From: Rhodosporidiobolus odoratus
Taxonomy: Eukaryota > Basidiomycota > Microbotryomycetes > Sporidiobolales > Sporidiobolaceae
Reading direction: 5' to 3'
Length of the DNA: 64,000 nt
Assembly (NCBI GenBank): GCA_034387635.1
Contig: JAOANU010000006.1
Coordinates: forward strand, 62,001 to 126,000
Position 1 is the first letter of the stretch. Each line of letters opens with the position of its first letter. The notes beneath the pieces are model-generated. The model did not search any database. It saw nothing but the letters and a program-made list of their open reading frames with translations, and was not told the origin of the DNA. Below, piece after piece: positions 47,717 to 59,380 of this stretch. Made by a program: the position numbers and the translations under genes.

Positions 47717-48508
47717 ATGAAGCGCAACTCTCCACCGCCTACAGTCAACTCTACAGCACCCTCCGCCAAGCGCGAAAAGTCCGACATGGCCGCCGTTGTT
47801 CCCGCCGCTTCCGCTTCCTCCTTCCTCGTTCAACGCCTTTCGGAAACCGCAAAGCTTCCTATCCGTGGTTCTCTGCTCGCAGCCGGCTACGACCTGTCCA
47901 GGTCCGCAGCACATCCTCTTGCTCTCCCACTTCTCCAGCTCGCTGATCTTCCCCCCTCCGCCTTGACTGACCACCCGCAGTGCTGAAGACAAAGTCGTTC
48001 CCGCTCAAGGCAAAGCCCTCATCTCGACTGGACTCGCAATCGCCGTGCCCGAGGGGACCTATGGCCGTATTGCGCCCCGGAGCGGCTTGGGTATGCCGGC
48101 AATCTTCTCTCTTACCCTTTTTACTCTCTCCCGACTCACTGTGCACATTCTCCGCAGCCAGCAAGCACATGATCGATACCGGAGCTGGTGTGATTGACGC
48201 TGACTACCGCGGAGAAGTCAAGGTGCTGCTCTTCAACCATGCCAAGGAGGATTTCCAGGGTAAGCCTCGCGCGTTCTCCTCTTCCTGGGGGCTTTAGCTG
48301 ACGCAGCCCCCTCCTGCCAGTCAACATCGGTGATCGCGTCGCTCAGCTCATCCTCGAGCGCATCGTCACCCCCGAGCCGCAGGAAGTGGCAAGTTTGACG
48401 GACACTGTTCGTGGCGCTGGTGGATTTGGCTCGACTGGTGGGTTTGGGGCAGTGGCCGCTGTTCCCGGAGTAGCGGTTGTCGAGCCTACGACGACTGGTA
48501 CGGTCTAA
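47717..48508 (+). CDS. DUT1: dUTPase (dUTP pyrophosphatase)
   Basis: Exons: 47717-47901, 47981-48090, 48158-48259, 48321-48508; 194 aa. Hydrolyses dUTP to dUMP and pyrophosphate, keeping uracil out of DNA and feeding dTMP synthesis; a homotrimer. All five family motifs are visible in order: [35 protein letters not shown] with the catalytic aspartate; [11 protein letters not shown]; and the flexible C-terminal arm [11 protein letters not shown] further 20 residues ([16 protein letters not shown]) extend beyond the usual end. About 23 residues before a second ATG (MAAVVP) contain KRNSPPPT and KREK, so the longer form could be nuclear-targeted. The upstream ATG was chosen as the first in frame. 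Confidence 0.95.
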
Positions 48509-48843
48509 GTAGGCGAGCTGCATTGGTCGCGATAGACGCGAGTGAACCGTCGGCGCGTCTTTTCTTCCACTCTATCTTCGCGGCTGGACCTTCCGTTCGC
48601 GGCTTCGTAGGTACGCCAGCTAGCCCAACATCATCCTGATCACTCGATGAACCCTGCGTACCAATCTAGCCTCGTTGTCACCGCGCTAGGTACCACAACA
48701 CAGCCCGCACAGCCATTTTCCCTTGCTCCGATCCCGCGGACGCTCCGACAACCTTACCGCCATTCCTTCGGTTCTTGTCTTGCTGTGCTTTTACTCCACC
48801 ATACATACAGCTCGCATCATCCACCCGCTCAGACGCTACAGGC
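48509..48843. other. Intergenic region dUTPase / family C1
   Basis: 335 bp between genes on the same strand. A CT-rich leader precedes the family C1 start; nothing else recognised. Confidence 0.5.
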
Positions 48844-49708
48844 ATGAGCGACCAGCCGAGACTCCAAGTCCTCGTGAAGAACAATGTGTGCCACCTGGAT
48901 CATATCGACTTCTCCTACTTCGTCGAAGCCGCCAAGATCCCTCTCCCACCTGCTATCGAAGAGCTTGCTTCGAACGACCGGCTACGTGTCAGATGGAAGA
49001 AGTGCCTCGACCTATTCAAACATGTTATTCCAGGCGATGATGATTGGCAGAGGCGGGAAACCTGGACAAACCAACTCAGCTACATACCACCGCACAATCT
49101 GGGGGACACCACAAGAACCGGCCAAATGAAATTGATCATATGGCTGAGGGAAGTAGCTCAGAACGTGAAGGACGAACATTTACTGTCAATTAAGGAAGTC
49201 GTACGTTTCATTTCCACTTAACAGGTCTACTCCCCGCTTGCACATCTCTCGGTTCCTGTTGACAGTACCGTTGCTCGTGTCTTTCGATACAGGGTAACGA
49301 ACGAAGAAGGATAAGCAACTATCTGGTGCGCCTGCTTCCGTCCTGCACATTATTGGACAGACTCGCACGTACGCGTCACTGGCTTACCTAAGACAATACT
49401 CGATGCACTACAGAAGGAAGTAGTAGAGTCAGTCAATGAAGAACACCGCCGGCCGGGATCTTGTCCTCAAGAGCAAGTGAGAGCTCTTCCTCAACCTACT
49501 TTTGCGACAGTTCTTGCACTGACTGTAAGCTTTGCCATAGGAACCGAATCTCGAGCAGACCTTGTCTCCTCCACTCCCCCTATCCTTGCGCAAGCACTAT
49601 CAGCACAGCGAGGAAGGATCCGATGCACACGAGTATGCTCAGTTAGGGAGCAGAGCTGCGGCACTTTACGGCATTGATGCTAGGCGCTGGGCCGCCAGCT
49701 GGAGGTGA
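48844..49708 (+). CDS. Orphan family C protein 1
   Basis: Exons: 48844-49200, 49293-49325 (33 nt), 49414-49476, 49541-49708; 206 aa. Not recognised. Features shared with copy 2: LDHIDFSYFVEAAKIPLPP; WKKCLDLFKHVIPG; WTNQLSYIPP; TRTGQMKLIIWLREVA; the 33-nt exon (GNERRRISNYL); EVVESVNEEHR; and a 56-codon last exon ending AQLGSRAAALYGIDARRWAASWR. Mostly helical and soluble in appearance; no signal peptide or span. A 19-bp repeat with 27-bp spacing overlaps its stop codon. The exon plan resembles family A, suggesting a distant relationship. Function unknown. Confidence 0.72.
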
Positions 49709-49734
49709 AGGTGCAGGGCCGCCAGCTGGAGGTG
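49689..49734 (+). repeat. 27-bp-period tandem duplication at family C1 stop
   Basis: GGGCCGCCAGCTGGAGGTG occurs at 49689-49707 and again at 49716-49734. The first copy encodes the end of the protein (AASWR and the stop); the second lies just downstream in the 3' flank. Family C2 lacks it. Confidence 0.9.
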
Positions 49735-50185
49735 GCTCGTGTGTTGTAGCTGCGTAGTGTTTGGCATGGTAAGCCAGAAGTGGGGCGCCCAGGCCAGACG
49801 TGCACATTGCCTTGACAGCATGGTTTCCTATCTCGGCCCCTTCTGATAGCGTAGCTACTGAAGACTTGGTGCGCACAGCTCCATCTACACAGCTCTCTGA
49901 GGATCAGGTTGACGAACGGAATGTGAGTTGAGAAGGCCACGTCTGAGAGGTACCATCGCTTAGTCTCTCGTTGGTCTCTCAAGCAAAGCTGCCGGCTTGC
50001 CTCACCGCACTTCTCTTAGCGCCTTGCCCGGCCGCTCCCGGGCGGCTCTTCGCCGGTCATCGCCTCGCCAACGCTCCCGCGGACGATCCGCCAACAACAC
50101 TCTCATTCTGCTTTCCTTCGTTTCTGGCTGCTTCTCGTCGCCATATCCACAGCTTCAATTACCCTGTTATACAGGCGCTATATAT
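49709..50185. other. Spacer between family C copies
   Basis: Resembles the sequence following copy 2 (51214-51480) in patches, for instance GAGTTGAGAAGGCC near 49921 against GACTTGAGAAGGCC near 51445. The downstream flank was therefore part of the duplicated unit. No exon supported. Confidence 0.5.
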
Positions 50186-51213
50186 ATGAGCCGCTACCCC
50201 AGACTCGAGACTCGGTACAAGGATCAGGTGCTGGACGCGGACTTCATCGACTTCTCCTATTTCACCCAAGCCGCCACGAGTATACCTCTCCCGCCTGACG
50301 TTCGAACCCTCCCTGCGAGCGACCCCTGGCGTAGTTGCTGGGCCAAGAATATCGCCCATTTCCAAGACGTTATCCCAGGCAGTATGATTGATAAGCAGGA
50401 AGTCTGGACGAAGCAACTCAGTTGTATACCTCCCAAGAAGCTGAACCTAGGGCATGGCACACAAACCGGCCAAATGTTACTGCTTAGGTGGTTGAGGATC
50501 GTGGCGGACGATGTACAAGGGAGTCGACTGACAACACTGGCGGAACTTGTAGGTTACTCGGCATTCCACTTTGACCCATATGGCTTGGACACACAATCTG
50601 GACTGACTGACTGATCTGCTCCCACACGATCACGGACACAGGAAAAAACGTACAGTGCTATACGCAGGAACATCGTACGTCAGCAGACACGACCAGCCTT
50701 CCCCACTACCAGAACCAGCTTGCTTGAGCGTGCTGAGCTTTACTTTGAAATAGATGACAGTGCAGGAAGCGGTGGATGCGGAGCACAGAGATTTTACCGA
50801 GGTACGCCTCAGTCCATCGACCTGAGTCTCCTCAATATGAGGTCAGCCTGGCTGGCAGGCTGATTCAGCATTGGTGTCGGCTTACCCGATCGTTCTCGAT
50901 CATTGCTGCGTTTCAGGAGGAGTCGGGACCAGGAGTAACCGAGGAACTCCGCCATGAAGGCCTCCATCAACCACCACACGTGAGGGCTCTTCCCCAGCCT
51001 TCTACATGTTGCGCGAAAATTGCCACTGACTGCGCCTCATTGCAGGGACTGTTCGTTGATCGCCCTCTTTCGTCCTCGCTTTTCCCAGACCTTGACAGCC
51101 CGCCCCGACCCGGCGACCACGGCTGCGGTGGACGCAAGTGTGCTCAATTAGGGAGGAGAGCTGCGGCCCATTATGGCATCAATGCTAGGCAATGGGCGAC
51201 CAGCTGGCGCTGA
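50186..51213 (+). CDS. Orphan family C protein 2
   Basis: Exons: 50186-50548, 50642-50674 (33 nt), 50754-50801, 50917-50979, 51046-51213; 224 aa. Tandem paralogue of family C1. Shared: ADFIDFSYFTQAA; IPLPPDVRTLP; WAKNIAHFQDVIPG; WTKQLSCIPPKK; TQTGQMLLLRWLRIV; the 33-nt exon (EKTYSAIRRNI); VQEAVDAEHRDF; and the C-terminus CAQLGRRAAAHYGINARQWATSWR. The last exon has the same length (168 nt) in both copies, while the middle differs: copy 2 has two exons (48 and 63 nt) where copy 1 has one. The frame is intact. The start ATG sits in TATATATGAG directly upstream. Function unknown. Confidence 0.72.
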
Positions 51214-51829
51214 AGGTTGGAAATTGGAAACTGTGCTGAGGTGGGATTGGTAGATGACTGTAGAAATCTGGTAGGCGGTCGACATGGTAAGGTAGAACAG
51301 CGGAAGCAGACCTAGATAGGTGAGCCTGCACTGCGGGTAGCGTAGCATAATCGCAGCCTTCTTCTGCAGACGGCCATGCCTGGTAAGGCTGGGTGCTGAA
51401 TCTTGGCTGGGGTCGTTGTCCAGCTGCAGGGTAAGGCGGATTTGTGACTTGAGAAGGCCGGGAGACGTCGAGGCTGGATCAGAAGCTGGACGGCGACGAC
51501 TCCGTCTTCCTGGCATATTCAAGTTCGCAGTCACCGCAAAGCGACTTTACTGCGGTGCTTCGACCATCAGAACGAGCCTCGGGGCTTCAGAAACGCACGC
51601 GCCACCTCTAACACCTTTTTTCTGCGTCCTCCCACTCAGACTCAGGCTCTTTCTGGGTGTGCTAGACTCTATATTGGAGTTATCCGATACCGTATCTCCT
51701 GATGGTCCGCTGCTACGGCTTGCTGAAGATGCTCGTGGCAGGCCAACTTCATCAGCGCGACTCAACGCGACCACCGCGTCTCTCGCTCCTACATTCGCTG
51801 CTCTTGAATTACGACGACGCTGCGCGACC
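51214..51829. other. Downstream flank of family C2 and Pol12 promoter
   Basis: The left half repeats the spacer following family C1 in diverged form. The right half is the presumed promoter of the polymerase alpha B-subunit gene. No exon supported. Confidence 0.5.
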
Positions 51830-54482
51830 ATGAACCGCTCAGGGAACGGCTTCTCGGTAGACAACCTGTACGTTTGACCTTCCGCCACCCTCCAGAATGA
51901 TTGAGCGACACAGACGGCAACGCAGGCTGGTCATGCAGAGCTTCGACACGAAGCACCTGTGAGAGGCCGCGAGGCAGCCGTGCGATACGCCGAGAATCTG
52001 ACTACGTATTCCTTGCCTCTACAGCTTTGCCATCGGCGCTGAAGCAACTCCCAAGCGACCTCGTCCCTCCTCATCCGCCTCAGCCAGCCGTCCCGCCCAC
52101 TTCTCTTCCTCGCCAGTACATGGGCAGAGCACGCCACAGCACCGACCAACGCCCGGACTGAGCCGCTTGCAAGGGTCCAGTCCAGCGTTTGCCCAATTCT
52201 CATTCTCACTCTGCTCTCTGTGCTGATCTCGCCTTGCACCCTCGCAGCGGATTTCCCTCCCCCGCCACTCCGGCTTCGCCCTCCGCTCCTGTGGTCCCCT
52301 TCTCCACCCGTCAGAACAAACTCACGGTTCAAGAAACGCTCAACAGCCACCTGTCCCTCCCCACATCTGCTCAAATCGCTGGCAGCGCACCGCGCGTCAC
52401 TCTCGCTGCTTCCACCAACCCGGCAGATTACAACTACCGCATCGGGTATGAGCGGTCTATGGAGAGAAGTGAAGGTGAGCTGTCCTGCTTGATAGAGTAT
52501 GCAGGGCACGACTCACTAGCTCAACTGTGTCTGCAAAAGTACTCGACAAGATCATCGACGATGCGGCAGAGGTATTCAGGGAATACTACGGCATCGAGGA
52601 GTTCGGTGACCCGGGCATGCAGTCGCAGGTATGTCTTGTTCTTTCTGTTCTCCCTGATGAATCCCTGACCCCGTTTACTCCCTCCTTGCAGGAAGATACC
52701 CTCGTCGTCGGCCGTCTATGTCCCGAAACCGATACCGCAAAGATGACAGAAACCTCGACCTGGCTCGAGTCCTCCCGCATGCTTGGATCAGGCTCTCGGG
52801 TCTTGCTCAAATTCGAGCCCGAGATGAAGGTTCGAGGTGCGCCAGCAGGGAGCGGAGGAATGGGTATGTTCCCCGGATGCATTGTCGGTCTGAAAGGGCA
52901 AAACGGAGGAGGAAAGCTATTCGCTGTGAAAGAAGTGCTGATGGTAAGCCTCTTACTTCGCCTTCTTCTTCCGCAAACGACCCCCTACCCCACTAGACTG
53001 GAGTGAGCGTGGTGTCTGACATTGGCCTGATTCTTCGGTCGCAGATGCCCCCTCTCGACGCGACCTATACTTCCCCATCAGAACTGCTTTCCCATCAATA
53101 CGGTTCCGACCCGAAAGAACTTGACGGCAACCCCATGTCGATCCTGGTCGCGGCCGGCCCGTACACAGTTGACAGTGATCTCGAGTACGAACCGCTGCAT
53201 GCACTGATTGAGCTGGCTCAGGGAGAAAAGCCGGATGTACTTATCCTTGTGAGTCCTGCCCGCTCTGCCTTCGTACCCTCCTCGTGTGTTGATGGTGGAC
53301 CCAGAAGCCGATCCCTCTACTCGACGCTTACGATGCTCCGACCTACAGACTGGACCCTTCATCGACACTTCGCATCCGCTCATTCAACGCGGCGAAATCG
53401 ACGAATTCCCGCCTGCCCTTTTCCGTTCTCGCATCTCTTCCAAACTCGCGGCCCTCATTTCCAGCAGCCCTCGCACTGCTGTCATCCTGATTCCGAATGG
53501 AAGGGATCTCATCTCGAATCATTCGGCGTTCCCGCAAGCGCCTTTCGTGAAGGAACCCGAGCTAGGATTGCCTAAGGTGAGCTAGCTACTCGCCCGGCTT
53601 TCGCCTTTGTGAGGGTCTTGGGATTTCGAGCAAGCAACGTTAACGCGTACCGTGCCTCACGCAGGGTGTCCGTCTTCTCCCCAATCCTTGCCAATTCAGC
53701 ATCAACGAAATCGTCTTCGGCGTCGGGTCCGTCGATGCTCTTTGGGCACTCAAGTCGCAGGAGTTCTTCCGCAAGTGTGCAGATGCGGAAGCCGCGTCAG
53801 CTGGGGAGGAACCGGATTCGCAGGCAAAGGATATCATGGCGAGGGTGGGCAGGCACCTGCTGCGGCAGCGAAGGTGCGTTCTCTGCCCATTTCCTGATTC
53901 GCACCCCCGTGATAGCCCTTTTACTGCGTCAGATCTTGCCGCACATGATCGGAGTATGAGCTTACCCGTTCTTGTGATGCAGCTTCTACCCCGTTTTCCC
54001 TTCTCCGCCACCTTCGAAGATGCTCGACCAGCTCAACCTGGACATTACGCATTACGACCTTGTCAAGATGGGCAAAGAGGGTGGTCCCGACATCGTCATT
54101 ACCCCGTCTGTCCAGAAGCATTTCACCCGAGTACGTCCCTTTTCTTGATCACCACCGACGCCGCACCGCTTCATTCGTCCCCGCCTTCCCGCCCATTCCT
54201 CGCTTCCGCACTTGCGTGACTTCGCATCTCGCAACCATCGTCTGATCTCTGCTCCTCCCGCAGATCGTCGACTCAACCGTCATCCTCAACCCTTCTTTCC
54301 TCTCCAAATCTTCTGCCCCCGCAAGTGCCGGCACTTTCGCCCGTCTGACCATCCACCCGATGGACAGAGATAGTTTAGTTGAGCTGCAGGCGAGCGGGAA
54401 TGTCGATATCGGCGGGGTCGCGGATGACCCAGTCGAACATCGGGTTTGGGAGAGGTGCAGGGTGGATGTGCTCAAGGTGTAA
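51830..54482 (+). CDS. POL12: DNA polymerase alpha subunit B (Pol12)
   Basis: Exons: 51830-51867, 51926-51958, 52025-52174, 52248-52474, 52540-52628, 52692-52943, 53045-53248, 53349-53576, 53665-53873, 53983-54130, 54264-54482; 598 aa. The B subunit tethers polymerase alpha-primase to the replication machinery. Seen: LFAIGAEATPKRPRP, a Pro/Ser linker, ETLNSHLSLP, the OB-fold part VGRLCPETDTAKM and MFPGCIVGLKGQNGGG, then the inactivated phosphoesterase domain SILVAAGPYTVDSDLEYEP, KPDVLILTGPFIDTSHPLI, RTAVILIPNGRD, LLPNPCQFSINEIVFGVGS, and ITPSVQKHFTRIVDSTVILNP. The metal-ligand histidines of true phosphoesterases are missing, as expected. Length matches the family. The exon 3 donor (GG|GTCCAG) is the least certain junction; an alternative at CCA|GTACAT would break phase. 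Confidence 0.93.
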
Positions 54483-54743
54483 GACCGTATCGTTGTGATT
54501 CGGCCTCGATGCAGTGATGGACGCTGCTCTCTCTACATGTCCGCGACAGCGCACATCGATACTTCGGTCCAGGAAACGTGAATAGTTCGATACAAAAACA
54601 AGAACAATCTGGGTTGCGATGTTTTGCGACGAAGTGTCTGGGAACGAAAGGCATCCGGCACTGCTACAACATGAAATAGGGGCATATGCTCAAACGGTAT
54701 AGGACAGAGTCGTACAAGGGAGAAGAACGACAAATTCCAGCTA

Positions 54744-57700
54744 CTACTCCTTGTCCGCAACTTCCACCGCGTTGTCCCGAGAAGGGGGAAAGGTATATCC
54801 CACACCAAGTCGTTCGACGCTCGTCTCGATCGCGCGCATGGTACCTCCACCTTTTGGTTGGTCGTCGCCTGTAATGTTGAGAACCGAGGTTTCGTTGAGC
54901 AGGCGAACGCCCTCGTCGCGATCACTCGTACCTCCGATCGCGTAGGTAACGTTTCGCTTGTCTTGAGAATCGGTAGGAGCAGTTGAAGGACTGAGGTTCG
55001 GGGAAGGAGGCGCAGTGGACGAGTCGGGTCCAGAGCAAATACGGTCGATGAGGTCTTGCACCCTGCAGAGGCGTTACATTAGACTCCAAGCAAGCAAGCC
55101 TGAGACCCAGAGCAGCTAAACCACGTACTTGTAGGGCTTGGTGACGACTGTATCCATGCCAGCATCGAGAGCGGCCTGTTTTTGCCCTTGTCGAGCGTTG
55201 CCGGTGAGACCGACAATGCGTTGGTGTCCGCGTCGCTGGCCTTGCTGCTCAGCGAGTCGAATTGCCCGAGTCGCGGCAAGACCATCCAGGACTGGCATCT
55301 AAGGACGTAGCAGAGTTAGGCGATGTGATGGAAAGAGTAACGGGAAAGGGGGTAAAGGCGTACCTCGATGTCCATCAAGATACAGTCGACATCGCCTGGT
55401 TCGAGGCTATTGAGCACATTCAGACCTTCTTGCCCGTCGCAGGCCAACAAGATTTCGCTACACCCTTCCTTAGTCAGTTGCCGCTTGAGCACGGTGCGGT
55501 TGATCTGATTGTCCTGAAGGGGGCCAACCGAACTTTAGCCTTCGCGAAGGCGAAACAAGGATAGACAGGGAGCAGCGACATACCTCGCAACAGAGCACCT
55601 TTAGCCCGCTCAATGGCGCCTGACTGTCGATACTCGCAAGGTAGACTCGCGGCGTTTCTCCTCGATGGGCGTTTGCCCCAGTAATACCTTCAACGACAGG
55701 CAAGCTGTCGACCTCGCTTTTCTTCGACGGTCCGGCGTCGACCGACCTGCGAAAAGGCCATCTCAGGTTAGGGGGAGGAAGCGAGAGGAGGAGTCGGTAG
55801 CAGCGAACCTCGCAGTGATGAAACAGCGGAAGATAGAACCCTTGCCGACAGTGGACGCTACTTCGATGCGACCCAGTTGTAGCTCGCAGAGATCTGTACA
55901 AGTAGGCGGGATAAGCGCGAGGTGAGATGGTAAGAAAGGCGAGAATGACGTACTTCGCGCGATCCAGAGTCCGAGTCCGCTTCCGCCCCAAGCCGTATGA
56001 GTGAAGGGCGAGCCTCTAAGGAAGTGACAAGGAACGAGGGACCGGTCAGGGCTCGACAAGGAACGTAAGTCGACCGGAAGAGAATGGTGCGCACTGGCTG
56101 AACTTGGCGAACAACTTGCCCGTCTCCTCCTCGGTCATACCGGGTCCTGTATCTTCCACACTGAAGAAGAGGTAGATTGGTCGCTTCTTCTCGATGTGGT
56201 ATTCGGTCTCGTCATGGGGGACAAGCGGCGCGTCCCTCTCTGGCGGTTTTGACGAGATCTCGACACTGAGGGTGACTTGACGAGTAGCGGACTTGGCGGT
56301 GAAACGAATGGCATTGGAGAGAAGGTTGACGAGGACTTGGGTGAGGCGGGCTGCGCAAAATGGAAGGAAGTGAGTACGGATAGAGCAGAAAAAGGCAGAA
56401 GGGATACACACCCGGGTCAGCGAAAACCCGTGCTCGCGGACCAAGGCGGGCGAGGGAAGAGCCAATGACGAGCTTGAGTTCGATGTTCTTCGAGCGGCAT
56501 TCGCTCTATGTGAGCGGAAGGAAGGGACGTCAGGAATCGGCCTTCGACAGGATCAGCGAGAACTGTGCACCTTGAACATCCGACAGATGTTCCTCAGACT
56601 CGTTGCCAAATCGAACTCGACCGGGGTGATACTGTACTTGCTCAGCTGGATCTGCGCCAACCCAAGGATATCGTTCGCAATTCTCTCCTGCGCCTGTCCA
56701 CACTCCGTAATCGAGTCAAGGGCTTCGATATCTTCTTCGAGGTTGTCCAGGACCTTGCCATCAAGCTCGGCTGGGAGTTTGTTGTGGCTCTTGAGGTCGA
56801 CGAGGAGAGCTCGCAGATCGCGCAGCGAAGAACGGGTGAAGTCGCTGTTCTGCAGAATGGCTGAAATCTGCTCCACGGAGAGCAAGCTCAGCCCCCTTTG
56901 TCCCACTTGAGAGAGGAAAGGAGCACGCACCGGATTGCGAATCTCGTGACTCGTGACGTCGATGAGCAATTCCTGCTGTTTCTTTTCTTCGACCGCGGCT
57001 TTCCTGCTCTTCTCCGCCATCTCGGCTTCGCGCTTAGCTTGTCCTTCTCGCTCCTTAGCAACTTGCAGGACCGCCTCTTCGGCTCGCCTTTGTGCGGTAA
57101 TACTATAAAAGGGCAAGAGAGGTATGTCGTCAGTAAAGAACCCCCGCAGAAGCCCATACAGAAGGAAGGGGCAGGGGGAAGGCGCTCGTGTGAGCTTGAG
57201 GATTGTACGCACTCGGTGACGGACCCGATCCACCCTGTCATTTCGTCGGAATTTGAATTATTGGGCTTAACCTGCACCAAGACGGCGTGGCCATTGGCCC
57301 AACGGAACTGTATCACGAGCGGTTCGCGCAGCTTGACAGCGCTGTGAATTGCCGAGGCAGACGTGATTGGAGAGTAGGGGGAAAGAGGATACCAGGGTAT
57401 TAGCGCTCCACCGGCAATTGGTGTGCAGACTGAACAGGAAGGCCAGGACGACAGCAAACAGAAAAGCGCACTTTCTCCAGGCACCTACCACTCGGTCGTG
57501 GTCTTCCGGGCTGAAGAGGGCGCAGGGTGTCAGCTGCAGCACCGATGCCGCAAAGCCTGCAAACAGCACGTACTGGACATTCTCCTCCCACTTTTCGAGA
57601 TCGTCGCCTTCCTTCAGCTGTGAGATAGCGAGCCAGGCTTTGTTGACCCTGAGGAACCGTCCGTCGATCGCGTGGCGCGAGAGGCCGACTGGGCAGGAGT

Positions 57701-59380
57701 CGAACAGTAGGACGAGCTCATCCCGCAACTGTCGCTCTCGGGCGGAGGCGGCGGTTTCGAGCGCTTTGTGCTTATTGATACTGTGGACAGATGACAGTCA
57801 GTAAGCTGCCTGAAAGACGAGACAGCATAGCCTACTTGGCCATGTAGCACGAATACCCTGCAGACGAGCAGATTCAATGAGATGCGTCAAGCACGTCGAG
57901 CGGAGTATCGCACCTTCGATTCTGCCTTGGAGTCGCAAGGGCTTTCTGACAACCGTGCACCACTGCTCACCACCGTCCTGCCCTGGTTTCCATCGGAACT
58001 CGACCTCGTCCGTTTCGTCGGGCAAGTCTTCCTTGAAACGGTCATAGTGTGCCAAGACCCGGTCAAGGTCGTCGGGGTGGATCCGAGACGGCCAAGAGTC
58101 GTTCGAAGCATGCGGCGGTACTCCTGCAAAAGCGTAACGGGCGGGTTCAGGGGAGAAGGAGAGTCACGAGGGGTAAGCGAGAACGAACCGGTCAGCTTGC
58201 GCCATGTGGGATTGACTTGCGTGATGCTGGAGGTGCGATCGACGCGGAAGATGGCAATGGCCGAGTTCCAAGCCGTCCAGGCGATGCCTTCAGGCGTGAG
58301 CGGGTCTCGCACGCGATCCACTCCGAGCTCGAGCTCGCCCATGCGTTCGACGAAAGACGTAGACGTCGCAGGCAACGAGGGAAGCCGAGACAAGGACGAT
58401 ATCGAGGGAGAGGGTGGATCGGAAGACGGAGAGTGCGAGGAAGGGATCGACGATATTGAGGCTTTTCGGCTAGATACTGCAGTGTCCGACTCGAAGCCTT
58501 TGGACACGGCGGACCGTGGTAATTGGGTAAGGACAGTGTAGGTGGCACGGACGGTCACGGAGAAATGGACATGCGGCCAGCTGATATTGTCGAGAAACTT
58601 CAGGGCGAGGTGACGGGGCGACGGGACGTCTGCTGAGCGTTCCTCTCTCGACAAAGAGACGTGATGCACCAGATTGGCTGAAGCGGTCGAATGGGAAGGT
58701 GTGGGTGCGGGGGAAGAAGACGTCGAGGAGTTCGAGGAAGAAAAGGCTGAGAGTCCTTCCTTGAGCCAGACCCGCAGCTCTTCGCAAGCCCCGCTTGCCA
58801 GCCCAGCAGAGAACGACGCCGTATGTCCGCCGTCGCCTTCGACCTGATTCTTGACCCTGTCGCCTTGGTCGAGCAAGCCGATCAAGGTGTCGTTCTTCAA
58901 GATAGGTTCTGGGAAGGCGTCTTTGTCCAGATCTGCGTGACTGAACACAGCGACGGCAAGGGGCGAGTCGAGAAGGTACTGGTGAAAGTCTGGGTGGAGC
59001 AGTTGGGTTGCAGGAAGGCGGGGCGATCCATCTCGTGTAGTTGGCGCGGGAGAGTGAGCTCCCATCGCGGGTGTCCGACGCGCGGGAGAGAAGAGTCTGG
59101 CAGAATGGGTCGGCACCGGCGTTGGGCCACTCGGATGTTGCCCGAGGTGGGCTAGGTGCAGTAAGGAAGAGAGGGCCACTTGAATTTGCATCTCCGAACC
59201 GGGTCTGCGAGTTTGGTTCGCCACGGGTCTCGACCTTCTCTCTCGCACGCTCTGCTCGTTCACGCTCAAGCCCGCTGACAAGTAACCACTCCGACCGTTC
59301 GCTGCCCTCCCGTCTCGCTGCCGTCTTGCTGTTCTGGCGCTGCAATCACCTTCACCTTCGCCTTTTGGCCGACCCCGCAT
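54744..59380 (-). CDS. Hybrid histidine kinase with PAS domains
   Basis: Sixteen exons (minus): 59380-58189, 58123-57914, 57857-57836, 57780-57574, 57510-57472, 57341-57213, 57102-56931, 56867-56571, 56505-56412, 56350-56095, 56015-55954, 55893-55809, 55746-55584, 55513-55364, 55298-55129, 55062-54744; 1188 aa (1125 if ATG 59191 is used). A phosphorelay sensor; no membrane span, so probably cytosolic. Seen: PAS-like segments (around TAWNSAIAIFRVDRTSS, LLFDSCPVGLSRHAIDG with HPEDHDRVV, and VQVKPNN with IGSVTEDIT); a coiled-coil linker; H-box LIDVTSHEIRNP (His about 652); N-box NLLSNAIRFT; G1 DTGPGMT; G2 GSGLGL; and a receiver domain with acceptor ILMDIEMPVLDG (Asp about 1024) and VVTKPYK. The Ser/Thr-rich tail is unconserved. 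Group and signal are unknown; downstream should be Ypd1 and Ssk1/Skn7, not in this window. Confidence 0.93.
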
